41,712 nt of DNA from VBDM01 sp964430565. Lineage in GTDB: Bacteria; Pseudomonadota; Gammaproteobacteria; Burkholderiales; SG8-39. Below, in pieces: positions 7,539 through 15,989 of the stretch; within the stretch, counting starts at the first letter, position 1, and each line of letters begins with the position of its first letter. The DNA is taken from positions 1-41,712 of the forward strand of contig CAYSFD010000013.1 of the NCBI GenBank assembly GCA_964430565.1. Reading direction: 5' to 3'. The notes beneath the pieces are model-generated. The model searched no databases and was not told the DNA's origin. It saw nothing but the letters and a program-made list of their open reading frames with translations. The translations under genes and the position numbers were made by a program.

Positions 7539-8501
7539 ATGAATCTTTCACGTCTTGCGGTCTGTCTTCTCTCACTTGCAGCCACCTTCGCCGCCTACGC
7601 ACAGCAGTACCCCACCAAGCCGGTGCGCGTCCTCGTCGGCTACGCCGCGGGCAGCTCGACCGACATCGTCGGCCGCGTCATGGCCGACCGGCTCGGCGCC
7701 CACTGGAAGCAGACGGTCATCGTCGAGAACCGCGGCGGCGCGGCGGGCAACCTCGCCGCCGACGCGGTAGCCAAGGCGCAGGGCGACGGCTACACGCTGC
7801 TGTTCGCGCAGAACGGCCTGGCGATCAGCGCGGCGGCGCTGCCGAACCTGCCCTACAGCGCGGAACGCGACCTCGTGCCGCTCGCGCCGGTGGCGGCGAC
7901 GCCGCACATCCTCATCGTCGGCCCCGACTTTCCGGCAAAGAACGTCGCCGAGCTGATCGCGCGTGCCAAGGCCGAGCCGGGGAAACTCACCTTCGCCTCC
8001 TCCGGGGTTGGCAACTCCGATCACCTGTGCGGGGAGCTCTTCAACATGATGGCCGGGATCAAGGCGATCCACGTGCCCTACAAAGGCGGCGCACCGGCCG
8101 TTCAGGACGTCATTCCGGGGCGCGTCGCCTACTACTTTGCCGGCATGCCGGTCGGCCTGCCGCTCGTAAGCTCGGGCCGCGCGCGCGCACTCGGCGTGAC
8201 GAGCAAACAGCGCTTCTCCGCAGCACCGAACGTGCCGACCATCGCCGAACAGGGCCTCCCTCAATACGAGGCGACGCTGTGGCAGGGCTTCTTCGCCCCC
8301 TCGTCGATTCCCCAAGAGCTGGGCGCGCGGATCGCGAGCAACGTCGAGACGGTACTCAAGCAGCCGGATACGCGCGAAAGACTCGCCAAGGTCGGCATCG
8401 CCCTCTTCGAGGACAACCAGGCGAACTTCCGTAAGTTCTTCGCTGCCGACATCGAGAAGTGGAAGAACCTCGTCAAGAGCACCAACCTGAAGTTGGAATA
8501 A
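7539..8501 (+). CDS. Bug/TctC-family periplasmic solute-binding protein (copy 1)
   Basis: The product is 320 residues with a clear signal peptide (MNLSRLAVCLLSLAATFAAYA, cleaved before QQYPTKPVRVLV). The Bug hallmark motifs are present: YPTKPVRVLVGYAAGSSTDIVGR, VENRGGAAGNLAADAVAKAQGDGYTLL, and the AIHVPYKGGAPAVQDVIPGRV loop. These proteins bind carboxylates or similar small acids in the periplasm. Most are orphans lacking the TctA/TctB membrane partners, as here. It is followed after 4 bases by the dioxygenase gene, suggesting the ligand is a substrate or relative of that enzyme's pathway. Confidence 0.92.
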   Translation: MNLSRLAVCLLSLAATFAAYAQQYPTKPVRVLVGYAAGSSTDIVGRVMADRLGAHWKQTVIVENRGGAAGNLAADAVAKAQGDGYTLLFAQNGLAISAAALPNLPYSAERDLVPLAPVAATPHILIVGPDFPAKNVAELIARAKAEPGKLTFASSGVGNSDHLCGELFNMMAGIKAIHVPYKGGAPAVQDVIPGRVAYYFAGMPVGLPLVSSGRARALGVTSKQRFSAAPNVPTIAEQGLPQYEATLWQGFFAPSSIPQELGARIASNVETVLKQPDTRERLAKVGIALFEDNQANFRKFFAADIEKWKNLVKSTNLKLE

Positions 8502-8505
8502 GCGC

Positions 8506-9372
8506 ATGACACTGCGGCTCAAATCGCTTCACCCCTTGTTCGTTGCGGAAGCGGACGGCGTTGACCTGCGCCAGCCGCTTGCCGTGGACACCGCGAAGGA
8601 CATCGAAGCGGCGATGGACCGCCATGCGGTGCTCGTGTTCCGCGGCCAGCCACTCACCGAGGAGGAGCAGATCGCCTTCGCGCGGGCTTTCGGGCCGCTC
8701 GATCTCGGCCTCAAGAAAGTGTTCAAGCGCCCCAACCGTCTCAAGTTCAACGAATCGATCGACATCTCCAACGTCGACGATCGTGGCGGCATCGCCAGCG
8801 TTACAACGAAGAAGATGTACTCGCAGCTCGCCAACCAGCTCTGGCACAGCGACAGCTCCTTTCAGAATCCGCCCGCGCGCTACTCGATGCTTCATTCGCT
8901 CGTCAATCCCGGAAAAGGCGGCGAGACCGAGTTCGCCGACCTGCGCGCCGCCTACGACGCCCTACCCGAAAAAACGAAACGCGAAATGGAATATCTGCGC
9001 GCCCAGCACTACGCCCTGTACTCGCGCATCAATCTCGGCGACACCGAGTGGACCGAAGAACAGAAGAACGCCCTCCCCCCGGTCGAATGGCCGCTCGTCC
9101 GCACCCACCCGGGCTCCAAGCGCAAGCTCCTGTTCGTTGGCGCCCACGCCACCCACATCCCCGGCATGCACCTCGGCGAAGGCCGGCTCCTGCTCGCGGA
9201 ACTCCTCGAACACGCCACCCAGCGCGAATTCGTCTACAGGCACGAATGGCGCGTCAACGACCTCGTCATCTGGGACAACCGCTGCGTCCTGCACCGCGGA
9301 CGCCGCTACGACTACACTCAGCGCCGCGAACTGCGGCGGGTGAGCACCGAGGACGCGTCCGTACCGTCATAG
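8506..9372 (+). CDS. TauD/TfdA-family 2-oxoglutarate/Fe(II) dioxygenase
   Basis: The product is 288 residues. The facial triad is visible as His114 and Asp116 in LWHSDSSFQ and His263 in RCVLHRGRRYDY. Arginines in the following QRRELRRVS would bind 2-oxoglutarate. FRGQPLTEEEQIAFARAFGPLD near the N-terminus is typical of the TfdA/TauD group. The enzyme would hydroxylate a small acid (sulfonate, aryloxyalkanoate or similar) in the cytoplasm, with succinate and CO2 as co-products. The ATG at 8506 follows the Bug stop by 4 bases, so the two are cotranscribed. The substrate is not predictable from sequence alone. Confidence 0.9.
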   Translation: MTLRLKSLHPLFVAEADGVDLRQPLAVDTAKDIEAAMDRHAVLVFRGQPLTEEEQIAFARAFGPLDLGLKKVFKRPNRLKFNESIDISNVDDRGGIASVTTKKMYSQLANQLWHSDSSFQNPPARYSMLHSLVNPGKGGETEFADLRAAYDALPEKTKREMEYLRAQHYALYSRINLGDTEWTEEQKNALPPVEWPLVRTHPGSKRKLLFVGAHATHIPGMHLGEGRLLLAELLEHATQREFVYRHEWRVNDLVIWDNRCVLHRGRRYDYTQRRELRRVSTEDASVPS

Positions 9373-9405
9373 TTATTTCATTTCATCCAACCATAGGAAT
9401 TCAAC

Positions 9406-9621
9406 ATGGCAAAGAGTTCAATATCTACAATGAAGATCATTGGTATCGCGTTAGTAGTTATAGGCCTTGGCCTGGCGTTTTGGGGATATCGATTGTCTGG
9501 TTCTGTAGGTTCGCAAATAGCTCAGGCTTTTACAGGTTCAGCTACAGATAAGGTAATGACTTTCTACATTAGTGGCGCTGTCAGTTTTGTTGTTGGCCTA
9601 TACCTTTTCATCAAGAAATAA
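9406..9621 (+). CDS. DUF3185-like small membrane protein
   Basis: The product is 71 residues with two hydrophobic helices. MKIIGIALVVIGLGLAFWGY then a linker SGSVGSQIAQAFTGSATDKVM and a second helix FYISGAVSFVVGLYLFIKK match the small proteobacterial membrane family known as DUF3185, of unknown role. AGGAAT precedes the ATG at 9406. Base use is visibly more AT-rich than in the flanking genes. It sits 13 bases before the GlsB-like gene, and the pair looks like an inserted unit between the dioxygenase and the next Bug gene. Confidence 0.75.
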   Translation: MAKSSISTMKIIGIALVVIGLGLAFWGYRLSGSVGSQIAQAFTGSATDKVMTFYISGAVSFVVGLYLFIKK

Positions 9622-9634
9622 AATCGGAGGCATC

Positions 9635-9886
9635 ATGGATATCACAAGCTTGGTCATATTCTTGGCAATTGGCGCGCTGGCGGGCTGGCTTGCCGGAAAC
9701 ATCATGAAAGGAAAGGGATTCGGCGTCATAGGCAACATTCTTGTGGGTATTGTCGGAGCTGTGTTGGGTGGTGTTTTGTTCAGTCTGCTGGGCATAACAG
9801 CGGCCGGGTTAATAGGCTCGATAATTACAGCGACTGTTGGTGCTATCGTGCTCCTGTATATAGTCAGTCTGGTTAAGAAGGCCTAA
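9635..9886 (+). CDS. GlsB/YeaQ/YmgE-type (transglycosylase-associated) membrane protein
   Basis: The product is 83 residues, nearly all hydrophobic and Gly-rich: LAIGALAGWLAGNIMKGKGF, GVIGNILVGIVGAVLGGVLF, then a third helix. The GWLAG, GxxGN and GAxxGG spacing is the signature of the YeaQ/YmgE family, small inner-membrane proteins often induced by stress. CGGAGG at 9625-9630 supports the ATG at 9635. It is AT-richer than the neighbours, like the DUF3185-like gene before it, and both probably belong to one transcript. The molecular function is unknown. Confidence 0.85.
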   Translation: MDITSLVIFLAIGALAGWLAGNIMKGKGFGVIGNILVGIVGAVLGGVLFSLLGITAAGLIGSIITATVGAIVLLYIVSLVKKA

Positions 9887-9902
9887 CTCAACAGCGGCCA
9901 AC

Positions 9903-10886
9903 ATGAAATCCCACCCTTCTCTCTCGCGCGTCCCTACCGCCCTCCTCTTTCCGCTCGCTCTCGCCTTCGCTGCTTCAGCCAAGGCACAGCAGGACTACCC
10001 TACCCGCCCGATCCGCCTGATCACGGCGGCGGCGCAGGGCGGCACGTCCGACATCCTAGCTCGCTCCTTCGCCGCACACCTGACCGAAACCTTCAAGCAG
10101 CCAGTGGTGGTGGACAACCGTGCGAGCGCGTCCGGGGTGATCGCCGGGGAGCTTACGGCGAACGCACCGCCGGACGGCTACACGCTGCTGCTCGTCTATC
10201 ACCAACACACGGTGAATGCAGCGCTGAATCCGAAGTTGCCGTATCACCCGGTCAATAGTTTCACGCCCATCACGCAGCTCACGACCGCGGGCCTGATGCT
10301 GGTGGTGAAGCCCGCGACGCCGGTGAATACCCTGACTGAGTTCGTCGACTGGACCAAGAACTTCAAAGGGCCGCTCAACTTCGGTTCGGCCGGCATCGGC
10401 ACCGGCGGGCATCTCGCGGGCGAGCTCTACAAGATGATGACCGGCGTGAAGGCCGAGCACATTCCGTACAAAGGCTCGGGGCCGGCGCTGATGGACCTGC
10501 TCGCCGGGCAATACCACTTCATCTTCGCCGGCATCCAGCCGGCGCAAGTCCAGGTGCGGGCCGGAAAGCTGCGCGGACTCGCAGTCACCGCGCCCAAGCG
10601 CCTCGCGGCCCTGCCCGATCTGCCCGCCGTGGCAGAAGCGCTGCCGGGTTTCGAAGTTGTGGGCTGGTACGGCATAGCGGGACCGGCCGGAATGCCCAGG
10701 CCCGTCGTCACGCGGCTGCACGACGAGTTCGTCAAGATCCTCAACCGGCCCGACGTGCGCGAGCGCATCGTCGCCGACGGCTCGGAGCCCGCCGGCACCA
10801 CGCCCGAGGACTTTCGCCTCTTCATGCTCGCGGACCTCGCCAAATGGGCGAAGCTCGTGAAGGAGAGCGGAGCGAAGCTCGATTGA
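9903..10886 (+). CDS. Bug/TctC-family periplasmic solute-binding protein (copy 2)
   Basis: The product is 327 residues. Its signal peptide ends in LAFAASAKA before QQDYPTRPIRLITAAAQGGT. Family motifs follow: VVVDNRASASGVIAGELTANAPPDGYTLLL, FGSAGIGTGGHLAGELYKMMTGVKAEHIPYKGSGPAL is split over the central region, and the C-terminus KWAKLVKESGAKLD is typical. It is a periplasmic binder of an unknown organic acid. It ends directly before the truncated mini-ORF and the activating-enzyme island. Normally a catabolic gene would follow, so the downstream partner was probably displaced. Confidence 0.92.
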   Translation: MKSHPSLSRVPTALLFPLALAFAASAKAQQDYPTRPIRLITAAAQGGTSDILARSFAAHLTETFKQPVVVDNRASASGVIAGELTANAPPDGYTLLLVYHQHTVNAALNPKLPYHPVNSFTPITQLTTAGLMLVVKPATPVNTLTEFVDWTKNFKGPLNFGSAGIGTGGHLAGELYKMMTGVKAEHIPYKGSGPALMDLLAGQYHFIFAGIQPAQVQVRAGKLRGLAVTAPKRLAALPDLPAVAEALPGFEVVGWYGIAGPAGMPRPVVTRLHDEFVKILNRPDVRERIVADGSEPAGTTPEDFRLFMLADLAKWAKLVKESGAKLD

Positions 10887-10900
10887 ACAGGAGGCGAAAG

Positions 10901-10963
10901 ATGAAGACCTTACCCCCGCTCCACCGCTGGGGTCGTCCAGCCGACCGGATCGTGATCCAATAA
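10901..10963 (+). pseudogene. 20-codon ORF with strong ribosome-binding site; probable truncated gene start
   Basis: ATG at 10901 is preceded by CAGGAGGCGAAAG, a strong and well-spaced ribosome-binding site. The frame then runs MKTLPPLHRWGRPADR and four more residues to TAA at 10961-10963. This is what the 5' end of an operon gene looks like when its body has been removed. It ends 4 bases before the island of three overlapping genes. It may alternatively be a genuine short peptide or a leader that couples translation. No homologue is recognised. Confidence 0.4.
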
Positions 10964-10967
10964 GGCC

Positions 10968-13685
10968 ATGACCTCAGCCTCAATCTGGTCCACTTTTGAT
11001 TCGCTTGCTCACAGGGTGGGCGAGGTGGAGGCAATTCTGGCACCGGGGCGAGAATCACTGCGTTTTGCCGAACTGCCCGATCGTCTTCAGGCGGTTCGCA
11101 ATACCTTGGCGCAATTTGGCATCGGACGTGGCGACCGGGTCGTCAGCGTCCTGCCGAAGAGTCCGGAACTGGCCATCTGTTACCTCGGTGTCGCGGCCTG
11201 CGCGATATACGTTCCCTTGAACCCCGACTACACGGAGGCAGAATTTACCGCCTATCTGAGCAAACTGCGCCCAAAGGCGGTGATCCTGCCTGATGGCGGA
11301 GGTGGCACGGCCAGACGTAGCGCCGAATCCCTTGGACTTGCGGTTATCGACCTGGTTACGGAGACGACCAAGCCCGCTGGCTCGTTCCGCCTGGTGCTGC
11401 CGGGCGGGCCACTCAGCAGGCCCGATTCAAAGACACCTGGCTGGAACGGAGTCGATGATCTTGCCCTGGTGCTGCTGACATCCGGCTCGACGTCGGAGCA
11501 CAAGCTGGTTCCGCTCAGAGTGCGACACCTCCTCGCCTATGCGCATGCTGCCGGCAAGCATTATGGCTTTGGTCCAGGCGACCGCTGTCTGCACGTCATG
11601 CCGATGTTTCACGGCCATGGTCTGAAGTCGTCGCTGCTGGTTCCCTTGGCGAATGGGTCGAGCGTCATCTGCCCTTCTTACTTTGACATTCCGTCCTTCT
11701 TTCAGCAGATGAGGGCACTTCGACCGACCTGGTATTCGGCGGCGTCTTCGATCCATCGCGCCATTCTCGCCGGGATCGACGACTACCGCGATATTGCCCG
11801 GGAGGCGAAGCTTCGGTTCATCCGGGCCGGATCCGGCCGGCTCGACCCGAAGGTCATGACCGGTCTGGAGGAGGCCTTTGGGGTACCCGTGCTGGAACGC
11901 TATGGGATGTCGGAGACCGGCACACTGACCTCCAACCCAATGCCACCGGGGTTACGCAGGCCGGGCACTGTCGGCATACCGATGTTCAATGAGGTCGCTA
12001 TCATCGATGAGAGCGGCGAGGTCCTCGGCCCTAACTGCGATGGCGAGGTCGTGGCCCGCGGGCCCAGCGTTTTCGACGGCTATCTCGACAATCCGGAAGC
12101 CAATGGCGCGGCTTTCATTAACGGTTGGTTCCGCACCGGCGACCTGGGTCGCTTCGATGACGATGGCTACCTGACCCTGATTGGTCGGATCAAAGACATC
12201 ATCAATCGCGGCGGCGAAAAGATTGCCACAATCGAGGTCGAAGCGGCCTTGACCAAACACCCGGCCGTGGAAGAAGTCTGTGTCTTTGCGATACCGCACC
12301 CGAGCCTGGGCGAGGAGGTCGCGGCAGCGGTCGTTATATCGTCCGGCAGGACGGTCAGCGAGCAGGTCCTGAGGGACCATGCCAGTGGCCTGCTGACCGG
12401 GTTCAAGGTCCCCCGTCGGATTTTCCTCTTGCCGTCGCTCCCGAAGGGCGCGACGAACAAGATCCGGCGAGACCAGGTGGCGCAGATCTGCCGGGATCTT
12501 CTCGCCAAGCCGCAAAGCACCCCCGCGCCGGACAAGTCGCGCCCGTGGTCTTCCCTCGAGCAGGAAGTGGCGGGCGTATGGAAGCGTATCCTCGAACTCG
12601 ATACGATCCGACTCGACGATGATTTCTTTCTCGTCGGCGGCGACTCCCTGAAGGCATACGAGCTGTTCGCGCATCTTCGGAAGCGCCACCGGGTAACCCT
12701 GGGATTGCGGCAAATATTCGATGAAGCCGCGACGGTCGCCGGCATTGCGCGGCTGATCGAAAGTGCCCGCCAAGGGAAGGCGGACCTGGGGCCGACATCA
12801 GCCGGCCTGGTCTCGATCAAGGCGGAGGGCGACCGCCCGCCACTGTTCGCAGTGCCGGGAAGCGGCGGCAACCCCGTGGGCTTCATCCATCTGGGGCGTT
12901 TGCTCGATGCGCGCCAGCCCTTGATCGGTATCGAGTCGCGCGGTATCGACGGAACTGCCGCGCCGCTCGCGCGCGTGGAGGACATCGCTGCCGACAACAT
13001 CGCGCGGATCCGCGAAATACAGCCGCACGGTCCCTACTTCCTGACCGGCGCATGTTACGGCGGACGCATCGCCTACGAAATGGCGCGCAAGCTGGAGGCG
13101 GCGGGAGAACCGATCGGCTTGCTGGTCATGCTCGATCCTTCCTCGCCCTTCTTCAACGGCGACGGCCAGCCTCGGGGCGAGACTGCGGGCGCGCAACAGG
13201 CCGTACAGCGCCCACAGCTCGGCCGGTTCATCCTCGAACGCATCGCGATGTACGCCAAGTCCATGATGACGCTGCGCGGCGCCGAGCGCAGGGCGTTCGT
13301 CCGCGAGAAGATCGCCACCGTGCGCGGCATGATCGCTCAGCGCGACCTCTTCCGAGGCGATCGCAGCGAGCTCTACCAGCGTGCGGTCTACGCGGCGAAC
13401 CGCCAGGCTGGTCGAGCCTACGTGCCGGGCCGCTTCAGCGGTCCGACGGTCCTGTGCTTCACGCGCGGCCGGAAAACTCGGGGCGAGCGCAACTACAGGC
13501 TGGACTGGTTGGACCTCGTCCCGCAGGTGCGTGCGCCAAGCTATGTCGCGGGCGTTGACTCGGGCGATATGCTGAACCCTCCTAATGTCTACGAACTGGC
13601 AGGCCTGGCGAACCGGTGGCTGGACGAGGCTCATGCCAAGACGACGGGTGCCGGCGAGTCACTTGTTCCCGCGGGCACAAAATGA
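10968..13685 (+). CDS. Single-module NRPS-like enzyme: adenylation, carrier and thioesterase-like domains
   Basis: The product is 905 residues. Adenylation/acyl-CoA-ligase domain (about 1-515): P-loop LTSGSTSEHKLV near 170-182, YGMSETGT near 311, RTGDLGRFDDDGYLTLIGR near 388, and C-terminal Lys near 499 (NKIRR). The sequence is closer to acyl-CoA synthetases than to classical amino-acid A domains. Carrier domain (about 535-605): FFLVGGDSLKAYELF with Ser560 as the phosphopantetheine site. Thioesterase-like alpha/beta hydrolase (about 625-885): nucleophile elbow GACYGG with Cys696 in place of Ser. There is no condensation domain. It should activate a carboxylic acid, tether it and release or transfer it. 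The PPTase and flippase genes follow with overlapping starts. The product is unknown. Confidence 0.88.
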   Translation: MTSASIWSTFDSLAHRVGEVEAILAPGRESLRFAELPDRLQAVRNTLAQFGIGRGDRVVSVLPKSPELAICYLGVAACAIYVPLNPDYTEAEFTAYLSKLRPKAVILPDGGGGTARRSAESLGLAVIDLVTETTKPAGSFRLVLPGGPLSRPDSKTPGWNGVDDLALVLLTSGSTSEHKLVPLRVRHLLAYAHAAGKHYGFGPGDRCLHVMPMFHGHGLKSSLLVPLANGSSVICPSYFDIPSFFQQMRALRPTWYSAASSIHRAILAGIDDYRDIAREAKLRFIRAGSGRLDPKVMTGLEEAFGVPVLERYGMSETGTLTSNPMPPGLRRPGTVGIPMFNEVAIIDESGEVLGPNCDGEVVARGPSVFDGYLDNPEANGAAFINGWFRTGDLGRFDDDGYLTLIGRIKDIINRGGEKIATIEVEAALTKHPAVEEVCVFAIPHPSLGEEVAAAVVISSGRTVSEQVLRDHASGLLTGFKVPRRIFLLPSLPKGATNKIRRDQVAQICRDLLAKPQSTPAPDKSRPWSSLEQEVAGVWKRILELDTIRLDDDFFLVGGDSLKAYELFAHLRKRHRVTLGLRQIFDEAATVAGIARLIESARQGKADLGPTSAGLVSIKAEGDRPPLFAVPGSGGNPVGFIHLGRLLDARQPLIGIESRGIDGTAAPLARVEDIAADNIARIREIQPHGPYFLTGACYGGRIAYEMARKLEAAGEPIGLLVMLDPSSPFFNGDGQPRGETAGAQQAVQRPQLGRFILERIAMYAKSMMTLRGAERRAFVREKIATVRGMIAQRDLFRGDRSELYQRAVYAANRQAGRAYVPGRFSGPTVLCFTRGRKTRGERNYRLDWLDLVPQVRAPSYVAGVDSGDMLNPPNVYELAGLANRWLDEAHAKTTGAGESLVPAGTK

Positions 13686-14461
13686 ACGCCCCGTCGATGC
13701 GTGCATGCGAACCGCCTGCCCCGGGAACTGCACCGGGCAACACCGTAGTCGAGATCTGGTGGTGCGACGCCACTGAATTGAATCGAGCCGAGATCGAATC
13801 CCTGGCGCAGATGCTGCCTGCGAATCAGCGCAATGCCGCCGCACGCTTCGGCAACGATGACTTGCGCAGGCGCTATATCGTGGCGCACACCATGACGCTG
13901 GACACTCTGGGCTGCTACGCGGATCCGCCGGAACGCCGCCTCGTTTTGGCGCGTGGTCCACGCGGCAAGCCTTATATCGCCGAACCACGTGCCTTGCGTC
14001 ACTTGCGCTTTAACTTGTCCGACTCGGGACCCATGGCCATTGTCGCGATTTCGGCAGGCCGGGAGGTCGGCATCGATATCGAGCGTATTCGCCCGGACAT
14101 CGACATCGCCGGCCCAGCGAGGATGTGCTTCACGGAGCGGGAAATTGCCGCCCTTGCGCAGGTTCCGCAGGCCGACCGCGTGGCCGCTTTCTTTTCGTGC
14201 TGGACGCGCAAGGAAGCCCTTCTAAAAGCGCAGGGCACGGGATTGATGCGCCCGCCGGACGAGGTCGAGGTCGGCCTGGGGCGGTACGATCCGCAGAATA
14301 CAGAGCGGCCAGACAATGACACGCAGGGCTGGTTCCTAGCGGCGCTCGATTTTGGCGCCGACTACGCCGGTGCGATCGCAGTTGAAGGCTCGGAGTTCAA
14401 GCCGAGTCTCCGTCGCTGGCAGCCGCCCGGCGATCGCGTCGTGTCCGGACTATCGGCATGA
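13682..14461 (+). CDS. 4'-phosphopantetheinyl transferase, Sfp type
   Basis: The product is 259 residues. The catalytic motifs are plain: GIDIERIRPD (Asp132 and Glu134 for magnesium) and FFSCWTRKEALLKAQGTG (Trp174, Lys177, Glu178, Lys182). Upstream are RRRYIVAHTM, ARGPRGKPY and FNLSDSG, where the usual His of FNxSHS is replaced by Asp. It transfers phosphopantetheine from CoA to a carrier serine, most likely Ser560 of the preceding protein. I chose ATG at 13682 because it overlaps the preceding stop (ATGA); a longer frame upstream overlaps the enzyme gene and lacks family similarity. Its stop overlaps the flippase start in the same way. Confidence 0.92.
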   Translation: MNAPSMRACEPPAPGTAPGNTVVEIWWCDATELNRAEIESLAQMLPANQRNAAARFGNDDLRRRYIVAHTMTLDTLGCYADPPERRLVLARGPRGKPYIAEPRALRHLRFNLSDSGPMAIVAISAGREVGIDIERIRPDIDIAGPARMCFTEREIAALAQVPQADRVAAFFSCWTRKEALLKAQGTGLMRPPDEVEVGLGRYDPQNTERPDNDTQGWFLAALDFGADYAGAIAVEGSEFKPSLRRWQPPGDRVVSGLSA

Positions 14462-15960
14462 ACGAAGTCGAACCACTCTCTGTCGGCCGCAAGGTTGCCG
14501 ACGGCGCAAAGCGGATGGTCATGCTTCGCTTGGCGGAGCGCCTCGTTGGCCTAGCGAGTTTTTCAATCCTGGCGCGCATCCTGGTTCCAGAGGATTTCGG
14601 GCTGCTGGTGATAGCGACCTCGATTATCGCGGTGATCGAACTCTTCGGTCAGGCGGGAATCGACCTCGCCCTGATCCAGCGCCGTAGCGCAGGGCGCGAC
14701 GAATACGACACGGCGTGGACTATCAACATTCTGATCGGCGTTGGCATCGCCGCCATCGTCGCCGTTTCGGCGCGCCCCTTGGCCGGATTGATGGGCGAGG
14801 GGCGAATCGAGGTGATTCTCTACTGGCTCGCCGGCGCCAGCCTGATCGGTGGCTTCAGCAATATCGGTACGGTCGAATTTCGAAAGTTTTTCGACTTTAA
14901 CAAGGAGTTCTGGTTTCGCTTTTCCATCCGCCTGATCAATACGGCAATAACCATCGGCTTGGCCCTGCTATGGCGTGACTATTGGGCTCTGGTGGCGGGC
15001 AATCTTGCCGGCACTGTGGTGCTCGTCACCATGAGCTACGCGATGCACCCCTTTCGCCCGCGCTTCTCACTGAAGGCGATCCGCAGCTTCGCGAGCTTTT
15101 CCGGCTGGATGCTTGCGCGCAATATCCTGAACGGGATGAACGACCACCTGGTCAACCTGCTTGTCGGACGCCAGATCAGCGTCGGCTCTCTCGCCTTTTT
15201 CTCCGCAGGGCGCGAGATCGCGGGGATGGCCACGACCGAACTGCAGGCGCCGATTCGCCGCGCGCTGTTCCCAGGCTATGCCGCGCTGAGCCATGACCCA
15301 GAGGCGCTGCGGCGCAACTATCTGGAATGGACAGCCGTAATGGCTTTGGTGACCTTGCCTATCCCGGCAGGTCTTGCCCTCGTTGCTCCGGATGTTGTGC
15401 TCGTGCTAATGGGCGCGAAGTGGCTGCCGGCCGCGCCCCTCTTGCAGATTTTGGCGTATGCCGGAATCTTGCGTTCCCTCACTTCGGGCGCCCAGTTCCT
15501 ATTCATCGCGGTTGGGCAGCCGCAAATATCGGTAAAGCTCGCGACGTTGCGCTTTGCCTTGCTGATTCCACTGGTCATGCTTGGAATCTCGATTGCCGGC
15601 GCGGCCGGAGCCGCTTGGGCAATGCTGGCGACCGCGGCGGTGATGTCTGCCGTCAACATCGGCTTCGTCACGCGCACGCTTGGCTTGGCGCCGACCGACC
15701 TTTTCCGCGTCACGCATCGGCCGGTTATCGCCGTTTTTGCCATGATGGCCGCGGTCTGGAGCGTCGATACCATGCTGCTGCCAGGTCCTGAGGCGATCGG
15801 CGCGCTGCTGCACCTGACTGCGGCGACGCTGACGGGTGCCGCAGTTTATGTGAGCACGCTGCTGGCGACCTGGACATTGGCAGGTCGTCCAAGCGGCGCC
15901 GAGCGCCACGCCCTGAATGCTCTGTCACTCAAGGCCCGGCGCCTGCTCCCGACCGGCTGA
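14458..15960 (+). CDS. Polysaccharide-type flippase (Wzx/WzxC-like, MOP superfamily)
   Basis: The product is 500 residues with about 12-14 membrane helices. The N-terminus (LRLAERLVGLASFSILARILVPEDFGLLVIATSI is split over helices 1 and 2) is the pattern of lipopolysaccharide/exopolysaccharide exporters: xxILARxLxPxDFGLxxxA. EFRKFFDFNKEFWFR and SFASFSGWMLARNILNGMND are the expected cytoplasmic loops. It would flip a lipid-linked or amphipathic substrate across the inner membrane. The ATG overlaps the PPTase stop (ATGA), so the transporter is translated with the activating enzyme. No glycosyltransferase is adjacent, so the cargo is open: a decorated glycan precursor or a small lipid-like product. 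Confidence 0.88.
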   Translation: MNEVEPLSVGRKVADGAKRMVMLRLAERLVGLASFSILARILVPEDFGLLVIATSIIAVIELFGQAGIDLALIQRRSAGRDEYDTAWTINILIGVGIAAIVAVSARPLAGLMGEGRIEVILYWLAGASLIGGFSNIGTVEFRKFFDFNKEFWFRFSIRLINTAITIGLALLWRDYWALVAGNLAGTVVLVTMSYAMHPFRPRFSLKAIRSFASFSGWMLARNILNGMNDHLVNLLVGRQISVGSLAFFSAGREIAGMATTELQAPIRRALFPGYAALSHDPEALRRNYLEWTAVMALVTLPIPAGLALVAPDVVLVLMGAKWLPAAPLLQILAYAGILRSLTSGAQFLFIAVGQPQISVKLATLRFALLIPLVMLGISIAGAAGAAWAMLATAAVMSAVNIGFVTRTLGLAPTDLFRVTHRPVIAVFAMMAAVWSVDTMLLPGPEAIGALLHLTAATLTGAAVYVSTLLATWTLAGRPSGAERHALNALSLKARRLLPTG

Positions 15961-15989
15961 TCCGGTTTGGCGAGAAGCCTTGCGCCACC

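Noticed and set aside
13616..13682. An earlier start of the PPTase gene at 13616
   Set aside because: The added residues overlap the enzyme gene, are Cys/Arg-rich and lack family similarity. The ATGA overlap at 13682 is the natural start.
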